The notes: generated from the letters alone by a model not told the origin. 42,807 nt of DNA from Acidobacteriota bacterium (GCA_016213775.1 JACQZR010000198.1:1-42807), one strand, 5' to 3'; counted from the stretch's first letter, positions 13,379-22,339 are shown. Made by a program: numbers and translations.

Positions 13379-15976
13379 ATGTCGCTGGTCCCTGGTACCA
13401 AACTCGGTCCTTATGAAATCACTGCCTTGATCGGCGAAGGCGGCATGGGTTCAGTCTACCGAGCACGCGACACCCGGCTCAACCGCACCGTCGCCATCAA
13501 GGTTTCGCAGGACCAGTTCTCGGAGCGCTTTGAGCGCGAGGCCCAACTCGTCGCGCAACTGAATCATCCCAACGTCTGCACACTCCATGACGTCGGCCCC
13601 AACTACCTGGTGATGGAGTTTGTCGACGGACCAACGCTCGCCGATCGCATGTCGAAAGGCCCAATGCCGTTGGAGGAAGCACTCCCCATCGCCCGCCAAA
13701 TGGCGGATGCCATCGAGGCCGCGCACGAGAAGGGTATCATTCATCGCGACCTCAAACCGGAGAACGTGAAACTCACCGCCGATGGCGCGGTGAAGGTCCT
13801 CGACTTCGGCCTCGCCAAGGCGGCGGAAATCGCTCAGGATCCCGGCACCGCCCCCACCATCAAAGCCAGCGCCTCCCTCGCCGGATTCATTGTCGGCACG
13901 CCGGCGTACATGTCTCCGGAGCAGGCCGCCGGCAAGCCTGTTGATAAGCGCACCGATATTTGGGCCTACGGCGTAGTCCTATGGGAGATGGTCACTGGCA
14001 AGCGCCTGTTTGAAGGTGAAACCGTATCGCACACGCTGGCGGCCGTGCTCACACAACCACCCGATCTCAGCGCGGTACCAGCTCCACTGCGTCCCTTGCT
14101 GGCACGTTGCCTCGTCAAGGATGCCAAAGCGAGGATGCGGGATATCGGCGAGGCGCGATTGATGATCGAGAGCGGGCTCCCCACCGTCGCCGAACCCGTG
14201 GCTCCGGTTGTCGAACGTACACCGCGTGTGTGGATCGCGCTCGCCGCGACGCTGGCCCTTGCGCTGCTCGGTGTTGCATGGCTGCATTTCCGCGAAGCCG
14301 TACCCGAACGGCGCGTCATGAGATTCCAGATCCTGCCTCCGGAGGAGACCCAATTCGGGGACCTTGCCATGTCTCCGGACGGGCGCCGCATCGCATTTGT
14401 CACCATCGAAGCCGGCAAAACGCAACTCTGGATCCGCCCGTTCGACTCGCTCACTGCGCAGCCGTTACCAGGAACGGAGGGAGCCAGTTTTCCCTTCTGG
14501 TCCCCCGACAGCCGCTTCCTCGCCTTCTTCGCGGATAACAAGTTGAAGAAGATCGACCTGTCCGGTGGACCGCCGCAAACATTATGCGATACCGACCTCG
14601 GGCCGCGGGGCGGTTCCTGGAGCAAGGACGGCGTCATCCTATTCAGCCGATCCAACTCTTCCCCGCTGTTTCGCGTCCCTGCGGATGGGGGCGAGGCGAA
14701 GGCGGCCACGACCCTCAGCAAAGAACGCAGCCAGACCAGTCATCGCTGGCCGCATTTTCTTCCCGGCGGGAAGCACTATCTCTACTTTGCACGAGGGGTA
14801 AACGTCGACGCCCCCAAAGGTATCTTTCTCGGCACTCTGGATTCGTCTGAAGCAGTACCGCTCCTGGATGACTATTCCCCGGTGGAATACACCGAGAGTT
14901 CCACTGGAGAAGGCTTCCTGTTATTCGTCCGCAGCGGCAACCTGATGGCGCAACCCTTCCACCGCGGGAGGCTCAAGTTAACCGGCGGCCCCTTCCCGGT
15001 TGTTGAGCAGGTGGCGAACTCCTCCACTTCCCGTGCGCAGTTCTCCATTGCCGGAAACGGCATTCTGGTATTCAGCAAGGTAGCGCCGCTTTCGATTGAA
15101 GCCCGCCTTGCCTGGTTTGATCGCAGCGGAAAACGGCTCAACTATGTGGGGGAGACCGGCATCCTCGGAGGACGCGGAGCGTTCGCCCTTTCCCCGGACG
15201 GCGAGAATGTTGTATTGCCGCGTCCTCAGCGAGGGAGCCAGGGCCGTCATCTTTGGCGCCTCGACCTCGCACGGGACGTCATGACGAGAATGACCTTCGG
15301 TGACGAGGACGATTGGGATCCTGTCTGGTCACCGGATGGAGCCCGCATCGCCTATTCGCATCGCAACGGAAAGGGAGCCTGGGAAGTCCGCGTGAGGATG
15401 GCGGACGGCTCGGGCAAGGACGAAACCCTGTTGACGCAGGAGCACGCCATTCGTATTTCCGACTGGTCCCGCGACGGCAGGTTTCTCCTCTACTACGAAT
15501 TGAATCCAAAGTCGCGTGCCGACATCTGGGTCATGCCGTTGACCGGCGCCAGAAAGCCTGTTCTCTTCCTCCAAACCCCTTTCGACGAAGGCCATGCAAT
15601 CTTTTCTCCGGACGGAAAGTGGATCGCTTATGATTCGACGGAGAGTGGAACGGATGAAGTTTATGTGCAGCCGTTCCCGGCCACCGGTGCGAAGTGGCAG
15701 ATTTCGAAAAGCGGAGGGGCCCGCTCGCGCTGGCGTGCCGACGGCAAGGAGTTGTTCTTTCGCGACGAGCATGGCAAGCTTTTCTCCGTGGACATCAAAA
15801 CTGGTTCGGCTTTCGAAGCAGGGACACCAAAGGGCATGTTTCGACGCTCAGGCAGATCTGGCTTTGCAGTCACAAGCGATGGTCAGCGATTTCTGATGCC
15901 CGCCTCCGATTCTAGTGATGAGGAGATCAATCCAGCCACAGTCGTGGTGAATTGGTTGGATGCGGTGCGCCGATAA
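13379..15976 (+). CDS. Transmembrane Ser/Thr protein kinase with extracytoplasmic TolB-like beta-propeller
   Basis: The protein has 865 residues. Cytoplasmic Hanks-type kinase domain (about 12-270): glycine loop GEGGMG (19-24), catalytic Lys41 in VAIKV, HRDLKPEN (122-129), DFG (142-144), GTPAYMSPEQ (173-182) and DIWAYGVVLWEM. All key residues are present, so it should be active. One membrane helix (about 284-302) leads to a C-terminal PD40/TolB-type propeller with repeated SPDGRRIAF, SPDSRFLAFF, SPDGARIAY and SPDGKWIAYDS motifs. This architecture is common in Acidobacteriota and is thought to sense envelope or extracellular cues; substrates are unknown. It has its own promoter region between it and the decayed vapBC, and it precedes the vapBC and kinase 1 loci. 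Confidence 0.95.
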   Translation: MSLVPGTKLGPYEITALIGEGGMGSVYRARDTRLNRTVAIKVSQDQFSERFEREAQLVAQLNHPNVCTLHDVGPNYLVMEFVDGPTLADRMSKGPMPLEEALPIARQMADAIEAAHEKGIIHRDLKPENVKLTADGAVKVLDFGLAKAAEIAQDPGTAPTIKASASLAGFIVGTPAYMSPEQAAGKPVDKRTDIWAYGVVLWEMVTGKRLFEGETVSHTLAAVLTQPPDLSAVPAPLRPLLARCLVKDAKARMRDIGEARLMIESGLPTVAEPVAPVVERTPRVWIALAATLALALLGVAWLHFREAVPERRVMRFQILPPEETQFGDLAMSPDGRRIAFVTIEAGKTQLWIRPFDSLTAQPLPGTEGASFPFWSPDSRFLAFFADNKLKKIDLSGGPPQTLCDTDLGPRGGSWSKDGVILFSRSNSSPLFRVPADGGEAKAATTLSKERSQTSHRWPHFLPGGKHYLYFARGVNVDAPKGIFLGTLDSSEAVPLLDDYSPVEYTESSTGEGFLLFVRSGNLMAQPFHRGRLKLTGGPFPVVEQVANSSTSRAQFSIAGNGILVFSKVAPLSIEARLAWFDRSGKRLNYVGETGILGGRGAFALSPDGENVVLPRPQRGSQGRHLWRLDLARDVMTRMTFGDEDDWDPVWSPDGARIAYSHRNGKGAWEVRVRMADGSGKDETLLTQEHAIRISDWSRDGRFLLYYELNPKSRADIWVMPLTGARKPVLFLQTPFDEGHAIFSPDGKWIAYDSTESGTDEVYVQPFPATGAKWQISKSGGARSRWRADGKELFFRDEHGKLFSVDIKTGSAFEAGTPKGMFRRSGRSGFAVTSDGQRFLMPASDSSDEEINPATVVVNWLDAVRR

Positions 15977-15985
15977 TAGGCCGGT

Positions 15986-16396
15986 TTAGCTGAGGCTCGG
16001 ATCGAGGATTTGCAGATTCGGAAAATAAGTCCGGTAAAATCCGCCGTCCCGTGAAACGAGCCTGGAGGCTTGATGCAGCGCGTGGGAACCGACCATGAAA
16101 TCAGGCAGGATTCGTTCGCGTTTTCCACCAGCTTTGCGATATGCTCGCCATGCTCGCGCCGACTCGTAGAGCGCGTGCCTTGAGAGGCTTTCCACCTGGA
16201 TCTCGTTTTCGTCCAGGAAGGAGTCGCAGTCCTTTTGGGAAGCGAAATGACAACACAACTCCGCGTACACAGTGTCGCAGATCACCAGTCCGCCAGCCGA
16301 CGCGCTCGATTCCACCGTCGTCAGGGAACGTTCGAACCACAGCGGGTTCGGGATCAGGATGTCAAGGAGAATGTTGGTGTCGACAGCGCTGATCAC
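15986..16396 (-). CDS. VapC-like PIN-domain toxin
   Basis: A 136-residue PIN ribonuclease. Starts MISAVDTNILLDI with Asp6; further acidic residues are Glu46 (VYAELCCHF), Asp99 (ILPDFMVGSHA) and Asp117 (LVSRDGGFY), the four expected at a PIN active site. The ATG at 16396 overlaps the antitoxin stop by four bases (ATGA), so translation is coupled. The last 20 or so codons are duplicated at 10774-10835. The gene is intact; probable mRNA or tRNA endonuclease neutralised by the upstream antitoxin. Confidence 0.9.
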   Translation of the reverse strand: MISAVDTNILLDILIPNPLWFERSLTTVESSASAGGLVICDTVYAELCCHFASQKDCDSFLDENEIQVESLSRHALYESARAWRAYRKAGGKRERILPDFMVGSHALHQASRLVSRDGGFYRTYFPNLQILDPSLS

Positions 16397-16623
16397 CGGT
16401 CGCGGACCTCATCCATGAATTCGTCCACACTGGCAAAACCCATCTCGCGAAAACGGTCCGCGCAGTACCCGCTCCACTTACGGAGGTTGAGAGGCCTGCG
16501 GGCTTTGTGGAGGACAATTTCACCGCCAACCACCATGAATTCCACCTCAGTGTTGTGAGAGATGGCGAACTTGTCGCGGATGTGCTTAGGGATTGTGACT
16601 TGCCCGCGTTCCCCTACTTTCAT
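16393..16623 (-). CDS. AbrB/VapB-type antitoxin
   Basis: A 76-residue SpoVT/AbrB swapped-hairpin protein: MKVGERGQVTIPKHIRDKFAI, then EVEFMVVGGEIVLHKA. The C-terminal tail (LRKWSGYCADRFREMGFASVDEFMDEVR) should wrap the toxin. It overlaps vapC by four bases. There is no Shine-Dalgarno before the ATG at 16623; instead a promoter-like -10 lies almost directly upstream, suggesting a leaderless mRNA. Such antitoxins usually repress their own operon. Confidence 0.9.
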   Translation of the reverse strand: MKVGERGQVTIPKHIRDKFAISHNTEVEFMVVGGEIVLHKARRPLNLRKWSGYCADRFREMGFASVDEFMDEVRDR

Positions 16624-16657
16624 ACATATAGTATGACATGTATTTCATACCTGTCAG
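16621..16657 (-). promoter_or_regulatory. Putative vapBC promoter and operator
   Basis: Reading the minus strand: CTGACA (16657-16652), an 18-bp spacer, then TACTAT (16633-16628), only four bases before the ATG at 16623. Overlapping it are CATAC/GTATG arms (plus strand 16621, 16631, 16646) that could form the palindromic binding site of the AbrB-type antitoxin. A leaderless transcript is likely. Sequence inspection only. Confidence 0.4.
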
Positions 16658-16711
16658 CAACAGACCCAAGCGTTGGCGTTCTCAGCCATCTTTGACTGGG
16701 CGCGCGAATGC

Positions 16712-16728
16712 GTGACACAAGCGTGACA
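16712..16728 (+). promoter_or_regulatory. Direct repeat GTGACA x2 at 11-bp period upstream of kinase 1
   Basis: GTGACA occurs at 16712-16717 and 16723-16728, exactly 11 bp apart, with a weaker TTGATT at 16734, another 11 bp on. Tandem hexamers at one helical turn are the classic site for OmpR/PhoB-family dimers, and the downstream operon encodes such a regulator. The pair is conserved, with one change, in the relic at 12474/12485. Autoregulation is inferred. Confidence 0.55.
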
Positions 16729-16768
16729 ATCCCTTGATTGACGCTGGACATCAGTCGGTGCATTATGG

Positions 16769-18682
16769 ATGAACCGGAAGCGCATGCGCCTGCCAAATTC
16801 ATCCTGGACTCCGGCCAAGATGCTCCGTCTGTTCGCGGCCCTTTGCGCCGTGCCACTCGCGGCTCTGGGGTTCCTCGGCTGGAGACTTCTCGATCAGGAT
16901 CGAGTGATCGAATCCCAGCGAACACGCGAGGGACTCGAAAGCGCGGTCTCGATCTTTGTTCGTGAGATCGAGCGAGGTCTGCAAGTCTGGGACGACATCT
17001 TGCCAACCGCTTTGCAAGGCGGGACACCCGCACTCCGCCCCGGGTCCGTCCTCCTGGTGGTTAACCGGCAAGGGGTGGTCCAGCACCGGGGAGTCCATCT
17101 GCCCTATTACGAGGCGGTGGCATCCACGCGCAGTCTGCCCTCGGGTGTGTTCGACGCCGCCGAGACGGAGGAATTCCGCCCTGGTGGATTGCAGGCGGCT
17201 GCCGGCCTGTATCGCAATCTGACCTCAAGCACAAACCGGGAAGTCCGCGCTGCCGCGTTGACCCGTCTGGCCCGCGTCCTGCGAAAGCAACAACGCTGGC
17301 AGGACGCCATCGCCGTTTACGGTGAACTTGCCGCGATGGGTGATACACGAGTGTCCGGCTCGCCGGCCGAGCTGCTGGCCTTTCGAGAGCGCATCGCTTT
17401 GTGGATAGCAACCGGAGGAGAAACAGAAGCCATCCGCGAAGCGGCCTCACTCGGCGCTGCACTCGCCGGCGGGCGCTACATCATCGATCGCGCCACGTTC
17501 GAGTTCTTCCGCGAATCGGCTCCACAAACCACCGTTCCCACTGAGAGCCTTCGTCTCGCCGCGTCGGCTCAGCAACTGTGGCCGTTGTGGTTAGAGCAGC
17601 CCTCGGGGCGTACCGCGCTCACTCTCGATCGCCATGCGATGATCTCCGTCTGGCGCGGCAATCCAAGTGTCGGCGCGGCGATTCTGGGGGACATCGAGTC
17701 GCTCCTGCCCGCCGTGCCGCCAAACCTTCAGGCGAGTCTCTCTCTGGAAGACGCCTCGGGTCAGTTGGTTTGGGGAACAGTGCCGCCGCCAGGCGATCGA
17801 ATCGCGAAACCCCTTCGCGATATCGGACTCCCGTTGACGCTCCGTGTCACTGCCATTTCATCTCCGGATGCGAACATTGTCTTCACCCGCCGCCGCAATC
17901 TGCTGATCGCCGGATTTGCGTTCCTGATCGGCGTCCTCGGCGTGGCCAGCTACTTCGTGTTCCGCGCCGTCAATCGCGAACTGAGCGTCGCCCGCCTGCA
18001 ATCTGATTTCGTCTCCGCCGTCTCGCACGAATTCCGCACTCCACTCACTGCCATGTGCCATCTCACGGAAATGCTCGAAGATGGCCACGCCGCTCCCGAT
18101 CGCCTTCCCGCCTACTATCGGACTCTGCGCAAAGAGACTCACCGGTTGCATGCCATGGTGGAGAGCCTGCTCGACTTCGGCCGGATGGAATCCGGGCGTC
18201 GCACATATCAAATGGAGGACACCAATGCCGCGGAGCTGGTGTCGGGCGTCCTCGACCACTTTCGCGAGCAAAGCCCGTCCATCGCGAGCCGCATTCATTG
18301 GCATAATCCCTCTGACGATTGCCGCGTTTCCGCCGACCAGGAAGCCATTGCCCTGGCGGTGCGGAACCTTGTCGACAACGCCATTAAGTACTCTCCCTCG
18401 CCCGCCCCGGTGAGTGTGCGCGTTGGGCGAACCGGCGCGCTCACCAGCATTTCCGTTGAAGATCAGGGCCCGGGCATCGCCAGGGAGGAACAACGCGAGG
18501 TATTCCGCAAATTCGTTCGCGGGTCATCCTCTAAAGACCAGAATGTGAAGGGCAGCGGCCTGGGGCTCGCCATCGCTGACCAGATCGTCAAAGCGCACGG
18601 CGGGCGCGTCGAATTGTCGAGTGAACCTGGGCACGGCAGCCGCTTCACCATACTCCTGCCTTCCTCTCCGGAGCAGTCATGA
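16769..18682 (+). CDS. Sensor histidine kinase 1 with TPR-like ectodomain
   Basis: The protein has 637 residues. Membrane helices at about 19-40 and 378-400 enclose a large periplasmic domain. Within it, about 137-190 (FRPGGLQAAAGLYRNL, then LTRLARVLRKQQRWQDAIAVYGEL) resembles tetratricopeptide repeats. The cytoplasmic part has HisKA with the phospho-acceptor His420 in SAVSHEFRTPLTAM, then a HATPase with N box (LAVRNLVDNAIKYS), VEDQGPGIA, an F box and GSGLGLAIADQIVKAHGG. No HAMP domain is evident. The ATG at 16769 has no clear Shine-Dalgarno; an internal ATG at 16820 would still keep the first helix. It overlaps the response regulator by four bases. It is paralogous to the kinase at 23381 in domain order and in the first helix (LGWRLLDQD versus LALRLFQQD). 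Confidence 0.93.
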   Translation: MNRKRMRLPNSSWTPAKMLRLFAALCAVPLAALGFLGWRLLDQDRVIESQRTREGLESAVSIFVREIERGLQVWDDILPTALQGGTPALRPGSVLLVVNRQGVVQHRGVHLPYYEAVASTRSLPSGVFDAAETEEFRPGGLQAAAGLYRNLTSSTNREVRAAALTRLARVLRKQQRWQDAIAVYGELAAMGDTRVSGSPAELLAFRERIALWIATGGETEAIREAASLGAALAGGRYIIDRATFEFFRESAPQTTVPTESLRLAASAQQLWPLWLEQPSGRTALTLDRHAMISVWRGNPSVGAAILGDIESLLPAVPPNLQASLSLEDASGQLVWGTVPPPGDRIAKPLRDIGLPLTLRVTAISSPDANIVFTRRRNLLIAGFAFLIGVLGVASYFVFRAVNRELSVARLQSDFVSAVSHEFRTPLTAMCHLTEMLEDGHAAPDRLPAYYRTLRKETHRLHAMVESLLDFGRMESGRRTYQMEDTNAAELVSGVLDHFREQSPSIASRIHWHNPSDDCRVSADQEAIALAVRNLVDNAIKYSPSPAPVSVRVGRTGALTSISVEDQGPGIAREEQREVFRKFVRGSSSKDQNVKGSGLGLAIADQIVKAHGGRVELSSEPGHGSRFTILLPSSPEQS

Positions 18683-19356
18683 AACGAATCCTGATTGTGG
18701 AAGATGAGCCAAGCATTGCGATGGTGCTCGACGACGATCTTCGCCGTGAGGGATATCAAACCGAGGTCGTGTCCGATGGCGATACGGCCGTGACCAAAGC
18801 CCTCGCCGGCGACTATGACCTGATTCTCCTGGACGTCATGTTGCCCGGCAAAGACGGCTTCGAGGTGTGCCGCGAAGTGCGCGGCGGCGGCATCGAGACT
18901 CCGATTATCCTTCTCACGGCACGGACGCAGGAAGCCGAAAAGGTGCTCGGCCTTGAATCCGGCGCCGACGATTACGTCACCAAACCTTATAGCGCCCGCG
19001 AGTTGCGCGCGCGCGTCAAAGCACACCTCCGCCGCGGTTCCTCGCCTGTGCCGCAAATCTACGCATTCGGTGATGCCGAGCTCGATTTCGTCCGTTGCGA
19101 GTTGCGGCGTTCCGGAAGACACGTGGATCTTTCGGCGCTCGAATACAAGCTCCTTTGCGCGTTCGTCAGAAATTCCGGACGCGTGCTCACCCGTGCGCAG
19201 TTGCTCGACAAAGTGTGGGGCACGGGAACTAACGTGACGGATCGAGTTGTGGACAACCAGGTGACCAATCTGAGGAAGAAGATCGAGCCCCGCTTTCTCG
19301 TTTCGCTCCGCGGGATCGGCTACCGGTTCGATGGCGAAGGCGTGACGGAGCCATGA
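18679..19356 (+). CDS. OmpR/PhoB-family response regulator 1
   Basis: A 225-residue two-domain regulator. Receiver: acidic pocket VEDEP (8-11), phospho-acceptor Asp52 in LLDVMLPGKDG, Thr in LLTARTQE and Lys in YVTKPYSARELRARV. C-terminal winged helix: ALEYKLLCAFVRNSGRVLTRAQLLDKVWG, then VVDNQVTNLRKKIEP and GIGYRF. The start overlaps the kinase stop (ATGA), so the pair is translationally coupled. It probably binds the 11-bp-spaced repeats upstream of the kinase and may control the secreted propeller gene behind it. Confidence 0.96.
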   Translation: MKRILIVEDEPSIAMVLDDDLRREGYQTEVVSDGDTAVTKALAGDYDLILLDVMLPGKDGFEVCREVRGGGIETPIILLTARTQEAEKVLGLESGADDYVTKPYSARELRARVKAHLRRGSSPVPQIYAFGDAELDFVRCELRRSGRHVDLSALEYKLLCAFVRNSGRVLTRAQLLDKVWGTGTNVTDRVVDNQVTNLRKKIEPRFLVSLRGIGYRFDGEGVTEP

Positions 19357-19415
19357 CAATCGCCGGATCGTCGACGGATATTCGCACCGTATCGTGGCCT
19401 TCAGGAGGTTCACTG

Positions 19416-21437
19416 ATGAACAGATTTTGCAGAATCGCCGCCACGCTGGCCACTGCCGGAAGTCTCCTTCTGGGACAATCTGCGCGCCCGGCCGATGTCC
19501 AATGGAAAGCCGCGCAGCACAAGGAAGAGATCGAAGGCGACATCAAAGGGGCGATTGAAGCCTACCGCAAGATCGCGCAGTCCACTGATCGCGGGCTTGC
19601 AGCGAAGGCGCTGGTGCGCATGGGACAGTGCTATGAAAAGATGGGTGATGCCGAAGCGCGTAAAGCGTATGAGCGCGTCCTGGCCAGCTACGCCGACCAA
19701 CCGGATGCGGTTCGGGAGGCTCGCACGAGGCTTGACGCCTCTCGATCCCATGTCTCCTCCCATGTAACCTTGCGCCGCGTCTGGTCCGGCCCCGGGGTGA
19801 ATACGTTCGGACGGGTGTCGCCGGATGGACGCTATCTCTCCTTTACTCATTGGGGCAATGGCGACCTGGCAATTCGCGATCTCTCCAGCGGCGAAACTCG
19901 CCTCGTTACGCATATGCCCAATGGGAACACGGACGGTGTCGAAACCTCGGTTTGGTCGCCCGATGGGAAACGCATTGCCTATGCATTTGAGACGAAAACC
20001 GGCTATCAGATTCGACTGATCAACATCGACGGGAGCGGCATGAGGACATTGTTCCGAACCACCGAGGACCGGTCAGTTGAACCGAACGGGTGGTCACCGG
20101 ATGGAAAGCGAATCCTCACGGTGGCTTACGAGAAGAACCGGCGCACACGTCTGTTTTGGCTCAATGCGGCGGATGGGGCAATTCAGCCCATCACGCTCTC
20201 CTTCCTGCGATTGCCGGAGCACTCAAATGCCCTGAATCACCTGCATCTCTCCCCCGACGGCCGCTACATCGCCTTTACCAGCCCGAGTAAATTCACGCCC
20301 AATGGCGCCGTACGCATCATGCCGGTGGACGGTTCTCGGGAGATCATGCTTTCCGGCACGGCGGTTGAGGAGTTCCCGGTCGGCTGGAGCCCGGACAGCA
20401 AGCAAGTCCTATTCGCCAGTGCTCGGGCCGGCAACCTCGGTATTTGGTCCATCTCGCTTGCCGGCGACAAGCCGCAAGGTCCGCCGCGCATGATAATCCG
20501 CGATGTCGGCGGCTTGAACATTTACGGGATGGGAGTAACACGATCCGGCGCACTCCATTACGCAATTCGCACTGGCGCCAGCGATATCTATACCGCCTCA
20601 ATGGACCCGGCAACGGGCAAAGTCACGTCGGAGCCCGCGGCCGTGCCATTGTCCCGGACCGGACATAATACTCTGCCAACCTGGTCGCCCGATGGCACGC
20701 AGATCCTTTTCACGTGGTTTCAACCCAGCACGCAAAGCACGCTTCGCGAGATTTCAGTGTTCTCGCCGGCAACTCGTCAGGAGAGGCGAATTCCTTCTCG
20801 AGTTACATTGGGTGGGGCACCTTGGTGCTGGCACGGCAGTGAATTCGTGCTTGCGAGGTCCGAAAGGGGCGGGACGATGAAGTTGAACGTACACACCGGC
20901 GAGGCGACGCTACTGTTTGAGGGCTTCCAGGCACGAAGCTGCTCGCAAGACCTGGTGGCGGATGTCAGGTCTTCGGGAATCATGGTCAAGAGAATTGACA
21001 ACGGAGTGGAGACACTGGTCCACAAGTTCAGCCGCAATCCCGGAGCGGCCATCCCGTTTCTTTCGCACAACGGACGGAATGTGGCTTTCGTGGCGCGCAC
21101 CGATGAAGGTTCGGCATTGAATGTTGCACCCACCAACGGCGGACCTGCACGGGAGTTGGCCCGAGTCAAGTTTCCCGCGGCCTTTCAGACCGTTCGCGGA
21201 TTAACCTGGTCTCCCGACGATCGCTTCCTCTACTTCCTCAGAAAGAAGGATGGAACCGTCCCGTTTGAGATGTTCCGCATTCCTGTCGAAGGCGGACGCG
21301 AAGAGGCCGTGGGGCTGAAGGGTGAAGTGCGTGACATGGACATTTCACCCGATGGAGCACGAATCGCCTTCTCGCTTGGGGATCTCCAACAGCCGGAAGT
21401 GTGGGCGGTGGAAAATCCACTTACACTCGTGAAATGA
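19416..21437 (+). CDS. Secreted TPR plus TolB-like beta-propeller protein 1
   Basis: The protein has 673 residues from the ATG at 19416, chosen because AGGAGG lies 7 bases upstream and a signal peptide follows (MNRFCRIAATLATAGSLLLGQ); the frame opens earlier at 19353. Residues about 36-97 form a TPR-like unit (EEIEGDIKGAIEAYRKIAQS, then ALVRMGQCYEKMGDAEARKAYERVL). The rest is a PD40/WD40-like propeller with repeats such as SPDGRYLSF, SPDGKRIAYAF, SPDGRYIAF, SPDGTQILF and SPDGARIAFSL. Exported, so probably periplasmic. It follows the response regulator by 59 bases, and its counterpart lies in the same place in the second module. The TPR-like unit resembles the one in the kinase ectodomain. Function unknown. 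Confidence 0.9.
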   Translation: MNRFCRIAATLATAGSLLLGQSARPADVQWKAAQHKEEIEGDIKGAIEAYRKIAQSTDRGLAAKALVRMGQCYEKMGDAEARKAYERVLASYADQPDAVREARTRLDASRSHVSSHVTLRRVWSGPGVNTFGRVSPDGRYLSFTHWGNGDLAIRDLSSGETRLVTHMPNGNTDGVETSVWSPDGKRIAYAFETKTGYQIRLINIDGSGMRTLFRTTEDRSVEPNGWSPDGKRILTVAYEKNRRTRLFWLNAADGAIQPITLSFLRLPEHSNALNHLHLSPDGRYIAFTSPSKFTPNGAVRIMPVDGSREIMLSGTAVEEFPVGWSPDSKQVLFASARAGNLGIWSISLAGDKPQGPPRMIIRDVGGLNIYGMGVTRSGALHYAIRTGASDIYTASMDPATGKVTSEPAAVPLSRTGHNTLPTWSPDGTQILFTWFQPSTQSTLREISVFSPATRQERRIPSRVTLGGAPWCWHGSEFVLARSERGGTMKLNVHTGEATLLFEGFQARSCSQDLVADVRSSGIMVKRIDNGVETLVHKFSRNPGAAIPFLSHNGRNVAFVARTDEGSALNVAPTNGGPARELARVKFPAAFQTVRGLTWSPDDRFLYFLRKKDGTVPFEMFRIPVEGGREEAVGLKGEVRDMDISPDGARIAFSLGDLQQPEVWAVENPLTLVK

Positions 21438-21466
21438 CCCTGGACATCGCCATACCGCATCTCGCC

Positions 21467-21814
21467 GCTGAATGGCCCGTCCTTCATCATCTCTTCACAA
21501 ATCCTTCACCGTTCGCTCATTGCGAAACCGGCTATGGGAAGATACATTGTCCGGGAGAGTGCGATCTTGAAGCCCGAGCGGAAATTGTTGGCAGTGTTTC
21601 TTGGCGTGGCCCTGGCGCCGGCTTCCCTTGCCGTCTGGCTGGCGTTGAGACTGTTCCAACAGGATGTGGCCATGGAAACGGAGCGCCTGCGCGAGCTCCG
21701 CGATCGCTACGCCGATCAGGCCGTGCAATCGCTGGCAAGAAAGCTCGCCGAATGGGAGGACAGCGTGCGCAAACTACCTCCTGGCAGCGTTCATGCTGCT
21801 GGGGCCACGCTAGC
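21467..21814 (+). pseudogene. Relic of kinase 2 promoter and 5' end
   Basis: From 21467 the sequence is nearly the same as that from 23315, including the three hexamers at 11-bp period (21482, 21493, 21504) and the start (ATGGGAAGATACA at 21534). The open frame matches kinase 2 for about 93 codons (ILKPERKLLAVFLGVALAPA, then RRLAEWED-like, to GSVHAAGATLA). Homology stops abruptly at 21814, where a 163-bp inverted-repeat element begins. It encodes only the first membrane helix and the start of the ectodomain, so no functional kinase. Confidence 0.9.
21482..21509 (+). promoter_or_regulatory. Relic copy of the CTTCAC triple repeat
   Basis: CTTCAT (21482), CTTCAC (21493) and CTTCAC (21504) stand at an exact 11-bp period, as in front of the intact kinase 2. 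It may still bind the same regulator although the gene behind it is broken, acting as a decoy site or driving a short transcript (inference). Confidence 0.5.
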
Positions 21815-21977
21815 AGCTAGCTTCTGTCGCGAAAGTACCATATTCAGCCGAACGGACCACTTGCTGACGTGCGTGGCTCGGCTGCTGTCGTTGATAACAC
21901 GAGACTTCATTCCGGGCCGCGACGGTGACGGAGCGGTGGGCGGCGAAAAAAGACCCGTTTTGCGACAGAAACTAGCT
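21815..21977. mobile_element. 163-bp MITE-like element with 20-bp terminal inverted repeats
   Basis: The left end AGCTAGCTTCTGTCGCGAAA (21815-21834) pairs with the right end, whose reverse complement from 21977 is AGCTAGTTTCTGTCGCAAAA: 18 of 20 positions agree. No open frame of note lies inside. It sits exactly between the kinase fragment and the peroxidase fragment. No target-site duplication can be seen, as expected if two copies recombined and removed the sequence between them. The parent insertion sequence is not identified. Confidence 0.65.
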
Positions 21978-22137
21978 GCGCTTTCTCCGATGGGCGTGCG
22001 GTGGCGGCCGGCGTTTTCGGACGCACTGGCCGCCGCAATTCGCCCGCATTGATCAATCGAGGCTATGGCCGAGCCTTCTTCTGGGATGGCCACGTGAAGA
22101 CTCTCGAAGAGCAGGTCCTCCAACCAATTCAGGATCC
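21978..22137 (+). pseudogene. Fragment of the di-heme peroxidase gene
   Basis: These 160 bases match 28182-28341 of the intact peroxidase gene without gaps and with about eight mismatches by eye. They cover the segment around RRNSPALINRGYGRAFFWDGHV to QPIQD, between the two heme sites. No heme motif is included. Order and orientation relative to the kinase relic are the same as in the intact operon. Confidence 0.9.
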
Positions 22138-22224
22138 GTCCTGCTAAACCCTTCTCAAAGGCAGCTAATGTGAATACGCTTGACCGCATCGCTCCTTGTG
22201 AACGTCGATCCCAACGTCCACTGC

Positions 22225-22339
22225 GGAGATCATGGAGGAGTATCCGGATATCGAGACCGAGCACGTAAGGCAGGCACTCGCCTACGCAGCAGCGCTCGCC
22301 AACGACGAGTTCCATCCGTTCGCTCCTTCGGCTGCATGA
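22225..22339 (+). pseudogene. 3' fragment of a DUF433 antitoxin gene
   Basis: The frame reads AEIMEEYPDIETEHVRQALA then YAAALANDEFHPFAPSAA to the TGA at 22337-22339. This resembles the C-terminal winged-helix end of DUF433 antitoxins (EILEDYPxLxxxxVxxxLxYA). The N-terminal two thirds are absent. An ATG overlapping the stop (ATGAACGTTCTCC) may be the start of the former partner toxin, but it ends after seven codons. Bases 22138-22224 show nothing recognisable. Confidence 0.6.
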
